The notes under the pieces are model-generated. The model saw only the letters and a program-made list of their open reading frames with translations, was not told the origin of the DNA and did not search any database. Position numbers and translations under genes: made by a program. From Clostridiaceae bacterium UBA6085 (GTDB lineage: Bacteria > Bacillota > Clostridia > Clostridiales > Clostridiaceae), in the NCBI GenBank assembly GCA_002428605.1, contig DIXH01000013.1, positions 39,787 to 55,847 on the forward strand: DNA of 16,061 nt, given 5' to 3'. Positions 1 through 6,322 of this stretch are shown here, in pieces (position 1 is the stretch's first letter; each line of letters opens with the position of its first letter).

Positions 1-420
1 CTCATTGATTCCATGGAGCTGTATGCTTCGGTATACGTTAACTCGAGGGGATACATGATCTCAAAGGATACGCTTTCGATGGCTGCGAACCTGGACAGGG
101 AATTCGACAGGCAGTTTCGGACACTGGTCGGAGAGGGTGACCTTGAAGAAAGGATCACCGAGGTCAACAGGTATCTGAAGACCACGATCGACATGGAAAT
201 ACAGCAGGCATCTGAAATTCTACTTGCATACCTGAGGGAAAACCCTGGATTCAAGAGTGCCAGGGAAATATCAAGAGATCCATTCTTCTCTGATTTTTCA
301 ATAGAGATGGAAGGGATATTATCGCTGCTCCATTCCAAGAATCTCCTCAAGATGGAGCTGAGGGCAGTAAAGACCTTCGAGAGAAGAGAACTGATAAGAG
401 AGAATGTGTACCAGATATAA
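1..420 (+). CDS. Unrecognised protein, 5' end outside window
   Basis: The frame is open from the first base of the window. The first ATG, at 13, has no Shine-Dalgarno sequence before it, so this is most likely the C-terminal part of a longer gene. The visible part (139 residues) is soluble, charged and helix-rich, with no membrane segment or signal peptide. Its last 70 residues alternate short amphipathic helices and could be a winged-helix-like fold, but that is only an impression. I do not recognise the family and assign no function. The TAA stop shares its last A with the ATG of the next gene (TAATG), so the two are probably translationally coupled and in one operon. Confidence 0.6.
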   Translation, partial: LIDSMELYASVYVNSRGYMISKDTLSMAANLDREFDRQFRTLVGEGDLEERITEVNRYLKTTIDMEIQQASEILLAYLRENPGFKSAREISRDPFFSDFSIEMEGILSLLHSKNLLKMELRAVKTFERRELIRENVYQI

Positions 421-1070
421 TGGGATACAGGACATTAAGGAACGAAGGGTCATCTGAGTTCACTGAAAAGAAATCAGTGTTCATCGGTTCCGGCAGGAGA
501 GTGGAAACCGAGGAGGAGGCAAGGGCGTTCATTGACAGGGTGAGGAGCACCTACAAGGAGGCCAGGCACCATGTCTACGCATATTCACTTGGTGAAAATG
601 AGAAAATACAGAGGTACTCTGACGATGGGGAGCCACAGGGGACTGGCGGACTTCCTGTGCTTGACGTCATCAGGAAAAGTGGATTGAGAAATTCCGTCAT
701 TGTCGTTACCAGGTATTTCGGTGGGGTGCTTCTTGGTGCCAGCGGACTTACAAGGGCCTACATAAGAGGGGCATCCGATGCGATAGGGGCATGCGGCACC
801 GTTGAAAGGGTATATGGAAATGAAGTGAAGGTGAAGATTGCATATGACCTCCTTGGCAAATTCCAGCATCTTCTAAGAGAAGATGGAATACACATCGAGG
901 ATACCGCATATGCAGAGGATGTTGAACTCACCTTATATCTGGAAGAAGACAGAACTGCATGGCTGATCGCCCGGATGACAGAAGCTGCTTCGGGGAGACT
1001 TGAGGTCAGCGCAGGGGAGAGGTCTCTTTACTACAAGGAGAACGACAGGCTCTATATGGATATTGTATAG
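420..1070 (+). CDS. yigZ: YigZ/IMPACT family protein
   Basis: This 216-residue protein has the usual length and layout of the YigZ (YvyE) family: an N-terminal UPF0029/IMPACT domain and a C-terminal DUF1949 ferredoxin-like domain. Family motifs are visible: RYSDDGEPQGTGG at about residues 65-77, VVTRYFGG at 95-102 and GASGLTRAY at 106-114. Eukaryotic IMPACT regulates the kinase Gcn2. The bacterial role is unsettled, with proposals of nucleic acid or ribosome-associated functions. The start ATG overlaps the stop of the preceding gene by one base and no strong separate ribosome site is visible, which fits reinitiation. The likely yebC promoter begins in its last codons. Confidence 0.93.
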   Translation: MGYRTLRNEGSSEFTEKKSVFIGSGRRVETEEEARAFIDRVRSTYKEARHHVYAYSLGENEKIQRYSDDGEPQGTGGLPVLDVIRKSGLRNSVIVVTRYFGGVLLGASGLTRAYIRGASDAIGACGTVERVYGNEVKVKIAYDLLGKFQHLLREDGIHIEDTAYAEDVELTLYLEEDRTAWLIARMTEAASGRLEVSAGERSLYYKENDRLYMDIV

Positions 1071-1092
1071 ACCGTGGTCCGTGTGGTATAAT
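1063..1092 (+). promoter_or_regulatory. Candidate sigma-A promoter for yebC
   Basis: TTGTAT at 1063-1068 and a perfect TATAAT at 1087-1092 are separated by 18 bases. The -35 box lies within the last codons of yigZ. It would give yebC and the ZIP gene a transcript of their own in addition to any read-through from yigZ. The -10 match is perfect; the -35 box and spacing are average. Confidence 0.55.
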
Positions 1093-1109
1093 TCACTGTT
1101 GTAAGAAAC

Positions 1110-1116
1110 GGAGGAG
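1110..1116 (+). promoter_or_regulatory. Ribosome binding site fixing TTG start of yebC
   Basis: GGAGGAG lies six bases before TTG 1123. It supports TTG as the start and gives the conserved N-terminus MSGHSKW. Confidence 0.8.
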
Positions 1117-1122
1117 ATAGAT

Positions 1123-1860
1123 TTGTCAGGACATTCAAAATGGCACAACATACAGGCCAAAAAAGGCAAAATGGACTCGAAAAGGGGCAAGATATTCACA
1201 AAGATAGGCAAGGAGCTCATCATGGCAGCCAAGGATGGAAGCAGTCCGGATACCAATGCAAAGCTCAGGGACGTAATTGCGAAGGCGAAGGCTGCAAACA
1301 TGCCAATGGATAACATAACAAGGGCGATAAAGAAAGGTGCAGGCGAACTCGAGAGTGTGAATTATGAAGATATCACTTATGAGGGCTATGGACCTAACGG
1401 AGTTGCTGTAATTGTTCAGTCTTATACCGACAACAAGAACAGGACAGCAGGAAATGTAAGGCACACTTTCGACAAGTTCGGAGGGAATCTCGGAACATCA
1501 GGTTCAGTGACATTCATGTTCAACAAGAAAGGCCAGATGGTCATTGAAAAGACTGATGAACTGGATGAGGAAGAGCTGATGATGCTTGCACTTGAGGCAG
1601 GAGCAGAGGATTTCAGTGCAGAGGACGAGGTGTACGAAGTCATCACAGCACCTGAGGAATTTGAATCAGTAAAAGCGGCACTTGAGGCACAGGGAATTGA
1701 ATTCCTTGAGGCTGAAATAACCATGATTCCTAATGTCTATACTGCGCTCGACATGGAAGCCTCTGAAAAGTTCCAGAAGCTCCTTGACAGGCTTGACGAA
1801 GATGACGATGTGGATTCAGTGTGGCATAATGCCGAATTTGCCGAGGGATTTGAGGACTAG
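1123..1860 (+). CDS. yebC: YebC/PmpR/TACO1 family protein
   Basis: This 245-residue protein matches the DUF28 family over its full length. It starts MSGHSKWHNI, followed by the lysine-rich GKIFTKIGKEL stretch, and ends in an acidic tail (DEDDDV, about 225-230). The family was long annotated as a transcriptional regulator. Later work on YebC and mitochondrial TACO1 points to the ribosome and help with proline-rich stretches. Which role applies here cannot be read from the sequence. TTG is the start because the family N-terminus begins exactly there behind a good GGAGGAG. In many bacteria yebC sits just before ruvC-ruvA-ruvB. Here ruvA is about 4.5 kb downstream and no ruvC lies between. Confidence 0.96.
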   Translation: MSGHSKWHNIQAKKGKMDSKRGKIFTKIGKELIMAAKDGSSPDTNAKLRDVIAKAKAANMPMDNITRAIKKGAGELESVNYEDITYEGYGPNGVAVIVQSYTDNKNRTAGNVRHTFDKFGGNLGTSGSVTFMFNKKGQMVIEKTDELDEEELMMLALEAGAEDFSAEDEVYEVITAPEEFESVKAALEAQGIEFLEAEITMIPNVYTALDMEASEKFQKLLDRLDEDDDVDSVWHNAEFAEGFED

Positions 1861-1892
1861 GACTTCCATCGCATATTGAGGGAGGCACACAA

Positions 1893-2705
1893 ATGTTTGA
1901 TTTTCTGAAAGGTATGTCACCTATAACCCAGGCGCTTCTGGCTACCATGTTCACATGGTTTGTAACTGCACTTGGTGCATCGCTTGTATTCTTCTTCAAG
2001 ACCATCAACAAGAAGGTATTCGATGCGATGCTTGGCTTTGCTGCAGGAATCATGATTGCTGCAAGCTTTTGGTCTCTGCTCAATCCTGGAATCACGCTGG
2101 CAGAAGAGATGGGCTACGTGGCATGGGTCCCTGCAGCCATAGGCTTCATGGGCGGAGGCATTTTCCTCTATATAGTCGACAGGCTGCTTCCACACCTTCA
2201 TCAGGGTCTGGCAACCAACAAAGCCGAGGGAATTAAGACATCGTGGCAGAGAAGCATACTGCTGGTACTTGCAATAACACTCCATAACATACCTGAAGGT
2301 CTTGCGGTAGGTGTGGCATTCGGAGCAGTATACCATGGCATTTCAACAGCTTCGCTTGCAGGAGCTGTAGCCCTGGCCATAGGCATAGGTCTTCAGAACT
2401 TCCCTGAAGGAGCAGCGGTATCCATACCCCTCAGAAGGGAAGGCATGTCAAGATTAAAGGCATTCCTTCTGGGACAGGCTTCAGGCATCGTTGAACCAAT
2501 AGCCGGAGTCCTCGGAGCCTACCTTGTTTCTATAATGAGGCCGATACTGCCCTATGCTTTATGCTTCGCGGCTGGTGCCATGATATACGTGGTGATCGAA
2601 GAGCTTATCCCGGAAGCACAGTCAAATGGGAATTCCGATGTGGCTACCATGGGTGCATTGATCGGATTTACGATCATGATGATACTTGATGTCGCACTGG
2701 GATAA
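1893..2705 (+). CDS. ZIP family divalent metal transporter
   Basis: This 270-residue integral membrane protein has about eight hydrophobic segments. The ZIP metal-site motifs are present: HNIPEG at residues 131-136 and QNFPEG at 168-173, in the two helices that form the binuclear metal site. GQASGIVEP (194-202) and EELIPE (236-241) are also typical of the prokaryotic GufA/ZupT-like branch. A short histidine-bearing loop (HLH, 101-103) between TM3 and TM4 is much less His-rich than in eukaryotic ZIPs. The family imports Zn2+, with Mn2+, Fe2+ or other divalent ions in some members; specificity cannot be decided here. The start is preceded by GGGAGG eight bases upstream. It lies 32 bases after yebC with no promoter seen between, so it is probably cotranscribed. 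Confidence 0.93.
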   Translation: MFDFLKGMSPITQALLATMFTWFVTALGASLVFFFKTINKKVFDAMLGFAAGIMIAASFWSLLNPGITLAEEMGYVAWVPAAIGFMGGGIFLYIVDRLLPHLHQGLATNKAEGIKTSWQRSILLVLAITLHNIPEGLAVGVAFGAVYHGISTASLAGAVALAIGIGLQNFPEGAAVSIPLRREGMSRLKAFLLGQASGIVEPIAGVLGAYLVSIMRPILPYALCFAAGAMIYVVIEELIPEAQSNGNSDVATMGALIGFTIMMILDVALG

Positions 2706-2718
2706 AATATTGAAAATG

Positions 2719-2760
2719 ATCGGTACAGGAGCCATCAGCGGTTTCCCGTACCGATTTGCT
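2719..2760 (+). terminator. Probable terminator after ZIP transporter gene
   Basis: An 8-bp perfect stem, ATCGGTAC (2719-2726) with GTACCGAT (2748-2755), closes a 21-base interior that may pair further. A poor T-rich tail (TTGCTTT) follows. The stem is good but the T-tract is weak, so termination may be partial. Confidence 0.5.
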
Positions 2761-2832
2761 TTGAAAATTAAAGCATTTTTAAGCTTCTCAAAAGGCCCTG
2801 ATAAATTATGGGTATTATCATTTTACGTGGGC

Positions 2833-2838
2833 AGGTGA
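2833..2838 (+). promoter_or_regulatory. Ribosome binding site for TTG-started zinc-ribbon gene
   Basis: AGGTGA lies six bases before TTG 2845. It places the first zinc-ribbon cysteine at residue 3. Confidence 0.6.
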
Positions 2839-2844
2839 TAAGGA

Positions 2845-3609
2845 TTGGAATGCAGGAATTGCAGATATGAAAACCCGGTCGGAAGCAGATTCTGCAGCCA
2901 GTGCGGCAAACCCTTCGCTGGAATGGAGGGGTATGACAAAGTGAGACTTGGCGGATATGATGAAGCAGAAGACATGATAGCGAATCCTCGTACCGAGGAT
3001 TACATATATGACAGGGATGCCTCCGTGAAAAAAATAAGCGGCAGGCAGAGGGGAATACTACTGAGGATAGTTCTTATCTCATTTCTTGCAGTTGCAGCGA
3101 TCCTCGCTTTCTACAGCGTAGATCTGGCAGTTGCGACAAACCAGAAGAGAACAGAGGAAGCAGTGATGCTTGCAAATCAGAAGAAAGAGGCTGAAGAGCT
3201 TGCAAAGCTTGAGAATTACAGGGAAAAATACATTACTGTGGTTTCGGGATTTGAAGAGCAGGGAGCACTCATAGATGAGAGCATAGCCTCAATAGGGAAG
3301 CTCAACCTCAACAGTTTCTTCAAGGGCCTTGGGCTTGGAACTGCAGCTGACGGTCTGATAGACAGGGTACTGGATGTATCGACTGTAAAGTCCATGCTTG
3401 AAAACAGCCAGACGCTTGATGTCCTAGTAGGTGAACTTGCTAATCCGCCAAAGACTTTTGATGGCAAGTATGAGCTTATGGAAAAGCTTCTTGAGACAGA
3501 AAAAGAGATTATGGCATATTTTGAGGATTCAGTAACCAGCGATGAACGGAAGAAGCTGGAAGAGCTGAGGGTTGAATACACTAAACTTATAACAGACATA
3601 AACAGATGA
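2845..3609 (+). CDS. Zinc-ribbon single-pass membrane protein
   Basis: This 254-residue protein has three parts. Residues 3-22 form a CxxC...CxxC zinc ribbon (C3, C6, C17, C20) ending CGKPF. A polar linker runs to about residue 67. One strongly hydrophobic segment spans about 70-92, followed by a charged stretch (about 100-128, rich in Lys, Glu and Ala) that looks like coiled coil and leads into a mostly helical C-terminal domain. Basic residues before the membrane segment suggest the zinc ribbon is cytoplasmic and the C-terminal domain outside. Similar zinc-ribbon membrane proteins are common in Firmicutes and mostly uncharacterised, so I give no function. The TTG start fits the ribosome site and the ribbon position. 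The gene stands alone between two terminator-like hairpins; I found no convincing promoter in front of it. Confidence 0.85.
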   Translation: MECRNCRYENPVGSRFCSQCGKPFAGMEGYDKVRLGGYDEAEDMIANPRTEDYIYDRDASVKKISGRQRGILLRIVLISFLAVAAILAFYSVDLAVATNQKRTEEAVMLANQKKEAEELAKLENYREKYITVVSGFEEQGALIDESIASIGKLNLNSFFKGLGLGTAADGLIDRVLDVSTVKSMLENSQTLDVLVGELANPPKTFDGKYELMEKLLETEKEIMAYFEDSVTSDERKKLEELRVEYTKLITDINR

Positions 3610-3614
3610 AAAGT

Positions 3615-3654
3615 GAAGCGGTTGAAAAATTTTTTTCGACATGCTTCTTTTTTT
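3615..3654 (+). terminator. Strong intrinsic terminator after zinc-ribbon gene
   Basis: GAAGC (3615-3619) pairs with GCTTC (3643-3647). Inside, GTTGAAAAA pairs with the T-rich TTTTTCGAC arm, and seven T's follow (3648-3654). It separates the zinc-ribbon gene from psuK. Confidence 0.8.
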
Positions 3655-3655
3655 G

Positions 3656-3684
3656 TTGATTTTTATTGATCAGAGTCGTACAAT
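3656..3684 (+). promoter_or_regulatory. Candidate sigma-A promoter for psuK-psuG
   Basis: TTGATT (3656-3661) and TACAAT (3679-3684) are separated by exactly 17 bases. They begin right after the terminator T-tract and 54 bases before the psuK start. The winged-helix domain of PsuK could act on this promoter, but no clear operator palindrome is visible. Confidence 0.6.
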
Positions 3685-3723
3685 GAATATAAGCAAATAT
3701 TTAGAGAACAAACATAAGTTTAT

Positions 3724-3732
3724 GAGAGGTGA
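3724..3732 (+). promoter_or_regulatory. Ribosome binding site deciding psuK start
   Basis: GAGAGGTGA overlaps an upstream in-frame GTG (3729), so that GTG cannot be the start. It lies an ideal six bases before GTG 3738, which is taken as the start. Confidence 0.7.
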
Positions 3733-3737
3733 ATGCA

Positions 3738-4841
3738 GTGACTGACCGTGAAAAGGAGATCCTCGACATAATAAGGAAGGATCCCATGATATCACAGAAG
3801 GATATCGCAGAAATGCTTGGGATCACAAGGTCATCAGTAGCTGTGCATATTGCCAACCTGATGAAGAAGGGTGCTGTGAAGGGAAAAGGGTATGTTCTGG
3901 ATGACGAGAGCTATGTGACAGTCATAGGCGGCTGCAACATGGATATCTCGGGCTCGCCGTTCGGCAAGCTATCCGGAAGGGACTCAAATCCCGGCAGCGT
4001 AGCGTTTTCACCAGGGGGTGTCGGAAGGAACATCGCTGAGAATCTTGCAAGACTGGGTATTTCGGTCAAGCTGATTTCAGTAGTTGGCGACGATGAGAGC
4101 GGAAGGCGGCTGCTGGAGGAGACGAGGGCAGCGGGAGTAGATGTCTCATATGTCAGGAAGCTTGCAGGCGAGGCGACGGGAACATACCTTTCCGTGCTTG
4201 ATGAAAACATGGACATGTATGTTGCGGTATCATCAATGGAGATCTACGAGAAGCTGGACGCATCCTATCTACTTGACAAGAAGCCGATTCTTGAAAGAAG
4301 CAGGGTGGCAGTGTTTGATGCTAACCTCGGCTACGACGTCATCGAGAATGCACTGGGAATGGCTCAGACCGGAAGTAAGTACCTGGACACTGTTTCCATG
4401 ACAAAGGCTTTGAGGATAAGGGACCTTATCGGGAGATTCGACTGCATCAAGCCCAACCGGCTGGAGGCGGAGGCTCTCTCTGGGATAAGTGCAGCAGGAA
4501 GCAAGGGACTGCTCAGGAATGCAGAGCACTTCCACAACCTTGGTGTATCCAAGGTGTTCATATCACTCGGTCCTGAGGGTACTTTCTTCAGCGACGGAAC
4601 CGACAGAGGGATCTGCAGAGCGCTTAGGGTGGAAGTCAGAAGCGCAACCGGAGCAGGGGATGCATTCCTTGCAGGTGCGGTGTATGCGGAGACTGAAGGC
4701 CTTGATATAAGGGATGCGGCAGTATTTGGAACCGGCGCCTCACTTATCAATCTTGCATCTGGTGATACGATCAACAAAAACACAAGTGTCGAATCAATAA
4801 ATAAAATAATGGAGGAAAATTATGAAATCAAGAGAATTTGA
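3738..4841 (+). CDS. psuK: Pseudouridine kinase with N-terminal winged helix
   Basis: This 367-residue protein is a fusion. Residues 1-52 are a winged helix-turn-helix (QKDIAEMLGITRSSVAVHI), followed by a PfkB/ribokinase domain. Kinase motifs are clear: GGVGRNIAENLARLG at about 93-107, IKPNRLEAEALSGI at about 217-230 and GAGDAF at 305-310, with D308 the expected catalytic base. DSNPG (82-86) before the PfkB signature and the LEAEALSGI segment match E. coli YeiC/PsuK closely from memory. With psuG overlapping downstream, this supports phosphorylation of pseudouridine to pseudouridine 5'-phosphate rather than ribose or fructose phosphorylation. HTH-PfkB fusions are known in Firmicutes; autoregulation by substrate is inference. 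The start is GTG 3738 from the ribosome site. Its end overlaps psuG by 20 bases. Confidence 0.9.
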   Translation: MTDREKEILDIIRKDPMISQKDIAEMLGITRSSVAVHIANLMKKGAVKGKGYVLDDESYVTVIGGCNMDISGSPFGKLSGRDSNPGSVAFSPGGVGRNIAENLARLGISVKLISVVGDDESGRRLLEETRAAGVDVSYVRKLAGEATGTYLSVLDENMDMYVAVSSMEIYEKLDASYLLDKKPILERSRVAVFDANLGYDVIENALGMAQTGSKYLDTVSMTKALRIRDLIGRFDCIKPNRLEAEALSGISAAGSKGLLRNAEHFHNLGVSKVFISLGPEGTFFSDGTDRGICRALRVEVRSATGAGDAFLAGAVYAETEGLDIRDAAVFGTGASLINLASGDTINKNTSVESINKIMEENYEIKRI

Positions 4842-5748
4842 AAAGTACATGGACATTACGCCTGAGGTTAAGGACGCGCTTGAAAAGGGATTGCCGGTAG
4901 TCGCTTTGGAATCGACCATAATTACCCATGGTATGCCATACCCTAAGAATGTTGAGACCGCACTCATGGTAGAGGATGAAATCAGGAAGTATGGAGCAGT
5001 GCCTGCTACACTGGCTATAATAAAAGGAAGGCTGAAGATCGGTCTGACCCGTGAAGAGCTTGATTATGTGGCAACTGCGAAGGATGTTATGAAATGCTCA
5101 AGAAGGGACATTGCGTTCGTTGTAGCACAGAAGAAGGACGCGGGCACCACTGTAGCCACAACCATGATAATGGCTGAAATGGCAGGAATAAAGGTATTTG
5201 CAACAGGCGGAATTGGCGGTGTCCACAGAGGTGCTGAAACTTCAATGGACATATCAGCAGACCTTGATGAGTTTGCGAGGACTGATGTTGCTGTAGTATG
5301 TGCCGGAGCAAAATCCATACTGGATATAGGCCTCACGCTTGAATACCTTGAAACTAAGGGAGTACCGGTAATAGGCTACGGCACAGATGAAATGCCTGCA
5401 TTCTATACGAGGGAAAGCGGCTTCAAGGTTGATTTCAAGATAGACAGCGCTGAAGAGATCGCAGAGCTTCTGAATGTAAAATGGAGCATTGGACTTGATG
5501 GCGGTGCCATAATCGCTAATCCGATCCCGGAAGAGTTTGCAATGGATAAGGCTGTCATCGATAAAGCAATATCTCAGGCTCTTGCAGAAGCCACTGCGCA
5601 AGGCATAAAGGGAAAGAAGGTCACGCCTTTCATGCTTGAAAGGGTCATGGAGCTAACAGGCGGGGAGTCACTTGAATCTAACATAAAGCTTGTGCTGAAC
5701 AATGCGAAGGTAGCTTCATGGATCGCTGCAGGTCTTTCCAAAATTTAA
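4822..5748 (+). CDS. psuG: Pseudouridine-5'-phosphate glycosidase
   Basis: This 308-residue protein has the normal length for PsuG (E. coli YeiN). PsuG reversibly splits pseudouridine 5'-phosphate into uracil and ribose 5-phosphate. Expected active-site residues, placed by memory of the E. coli enzyme, are present: E30 in ALESTIITHG, K91 in KCSRRD, D147 in the metal-binding MDISADLDE segment, and K164 in GAKSILDIG, the Schiff-base lysine. The glycine-rich FATGGIGGVHRG (about 126-137) is also typical. GGAGGA lies five bases before the ATG, inside the end of psuK, and the 20-base overlap implies coupled translation. Together with psuK it lets the cell recycle pseudouridine from RNA turnover. 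No transporter gene is adjacent, so uptake, if any, is encoded elsewhere. Confidence 0.96.
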   Translation: MKSREFEKYMDITPEVKDALEKGLPVVALESTIITHGMPYPKNVETALMVEDEIRKYGAVPATLAIIKGRLKIGLTREELDYVATAKDVMKCSRRDIAFVVAQKKDAGTTVATTMIMAEMAGIKVFATGGIGGVHRGAETSMDISADLDEFARTDVAVVCAGAKSILDIGLTLEYLETKGVPVIGYGTDEMPAFYTRESGFKVDFKIDSAEEIAELLNVKWSIGLDGGAIIANPIPEEFAMDKAVIDKAISQALAEATAQGIKGKKVTPFMLERVMELTGGESLESNIKLVLNNAKVASWIAAGLSKI

Positions 5749-5782
5749 TCCTTGTTTAATCCTTTGCTGTTATGATTAATCC
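5744..5782 (+). repeat. Three TTAATCC direct repeats after psuG
   Basis: TTTAATCC occurs at 5744-5751 (overlapping the psuG stop) and 5755-5762, and ATTAATCC at 5775-5782. Repeat starts are 11 and 20 bases apart, roughly one and two helical turns. They could be stacked protein sites or chance in AT-rich DNA. Confidence 0.4.
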
Positions 5783-5840
5783 ATGGGTCAATCGATTATT
5801 GAAGTTCGATCGAAGATCGATCCTAGATACAGCAAAAAGG
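5761..5840 (+). promoter_or_regulatory. Potential multi-helix RNA element or operator region
   Basis: TTTGCTGT (5763-5770) is perfectly complementary to ACAGCAAA (5829-5836). It encloses two hairpins: TCAAT/ATTGA (5788-5802) and TCGATC/GATCGA (5806-5820, loop GAA). Read as DNA instead, the second palindrome sits between a possible TTGAAG (5799-5804) and TAGATA (5824-5829) with a long 19-base spacer. Both readings are tentative. Confidence 0.35.
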
Positions 5841-5882
5841 AGTAGTGCCTCAGGAAGCATATGGCTCCAAGGGGGATTTTAA

Positions 5883-6206
5883 ATGAAAACTGGAAATATT
5901 TTTGGAATGATCATAGGCGGGCTGATACTGTTCTTCATAATATCGATAGCAATCACTGCATTGCCATATATAGCGATATTCATCCTCATATGGTATGTGG
6001 TTTCAAGGGTTCTCAGGCCGACTATGAACAAAGCCGGAGGAACATACAGGACAGAATGGGAAGGCAAGAAGGAAACATCCTACACCAGTACTCAGGAGCC
6101 TAAGGGACCAGAGGTGGACAACGTGGTAAAGAGCGTGCAGGATGAAGATTTTTTCAGGCAGACGCATGATGTCGTGGATGTGGATTATGAAGAGGAAGAA
6201 AAATAA
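5883..6206 (+). CDS. Small membrane protein with acidic C-terminal tail
   Basis: This is a 107-residue protein. Residues 7-44 are almost wholly hydrophobic, with a proline near residue 28, so they form either one long membrane helix or a tight two-helix hairpin. A polar stretch follows, rich in Thr, Gly, Lys and Glu (about 47-80). The end is very acidic (DVVDVDYEEEEK). I do not recognise the family. The start ATG has GGGGGA seven bases upstream. A competing frame at 5861-6103 lacks the membrane profile and is set aside. It lies between psuG and ruvA, is closed by a strong terminator, and may be transcribed alone or by read-through from psuG. Confidence 0.75.
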   Translation: MKTGNIFGMIIGGLILFFIISIAITALPYIAIFILIWYVVSRVLRPTMNKAGGTYRTEWEGKKETSYTSTQEPKGPEVDNVVKSVQDEDFFRQTHDVVDVDYEEEEK

Positions 6207-6214
6207 TAACTTAT

Positions 6215-6251
6215 ACCGCAGGCTCCGGACAATGGAGTCTGCGGTCTTTTT
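6215..6251 (+). terminator. Intrinsic terminator before ruvA
   Basis: A 12-bp stem, ACCGCAGGCTCC (6215-6226) with GGAGTCTGCGGT (6234-6245, one G-T pair), has a 7-base loop and is followed by C and five T's. It is the clearest terminator in the window and insulates the ruvA operon. Confidence 0.9.
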
Positions 6252-6284
6252 GTGTCCGTGAATATGGTTAGGACACTGACTTCA

Positions 6285-6293
6285 TGTTATTAT
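6285..6293 (+). promoter_or_regulatory. Candidate extended -10 promoter for ruvA operon
   Basis: TGTTATTAT is an extended -10 element (TGn plus TATTAT). No good -35 box lies 17 bases upstream (TGGTTA), as is common for extended -10 promoters. It lies 30 bases before the ruvA start. No obvious LexA (GAAC-N4-GTTC type) site is seen. Confidence 0.45.
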
Positions 6294-6308
6294 AGAGGAT
6301 AGGGAATC

Positions 6309-6316
6309 AGGAGGTG
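6309..6316 (+). promoter_or_regulatory. Ribosome binding site deciding TTG start of ruvA
   Basis: AGGAGGTG contains the upstream in-frame GTG (6314), so that codon cannot be the start. TTG 6323 lies six bases downstream and gives the RuvA-like start MYDYVRG. Confidence 0.75.
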
Positions 6317-6322
6317 GCAGTT

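Noticed and set aside
3729..3737. GTG 3729 as the psuK start
   Set aside because: It lies inside the GAGAGGTGA ribosome site. GTG 3738 has ideal spacing.
5845..5886. A 13-codon GTG mini-ORF ending in ATGA on the small membrane protein start
   Set aside because: The AAGGAG before it is only two bases from the GTG, too close for normal initiation. It is noted only because of the overlap.
5861..6103. An 80-codon + strand frame overlapping the small membrane protein
   Set aside because: Composition is His-, Asn- and Arg-rich without structure. The frame at 5883 has a better ribosome site and a coherent membrane segment.
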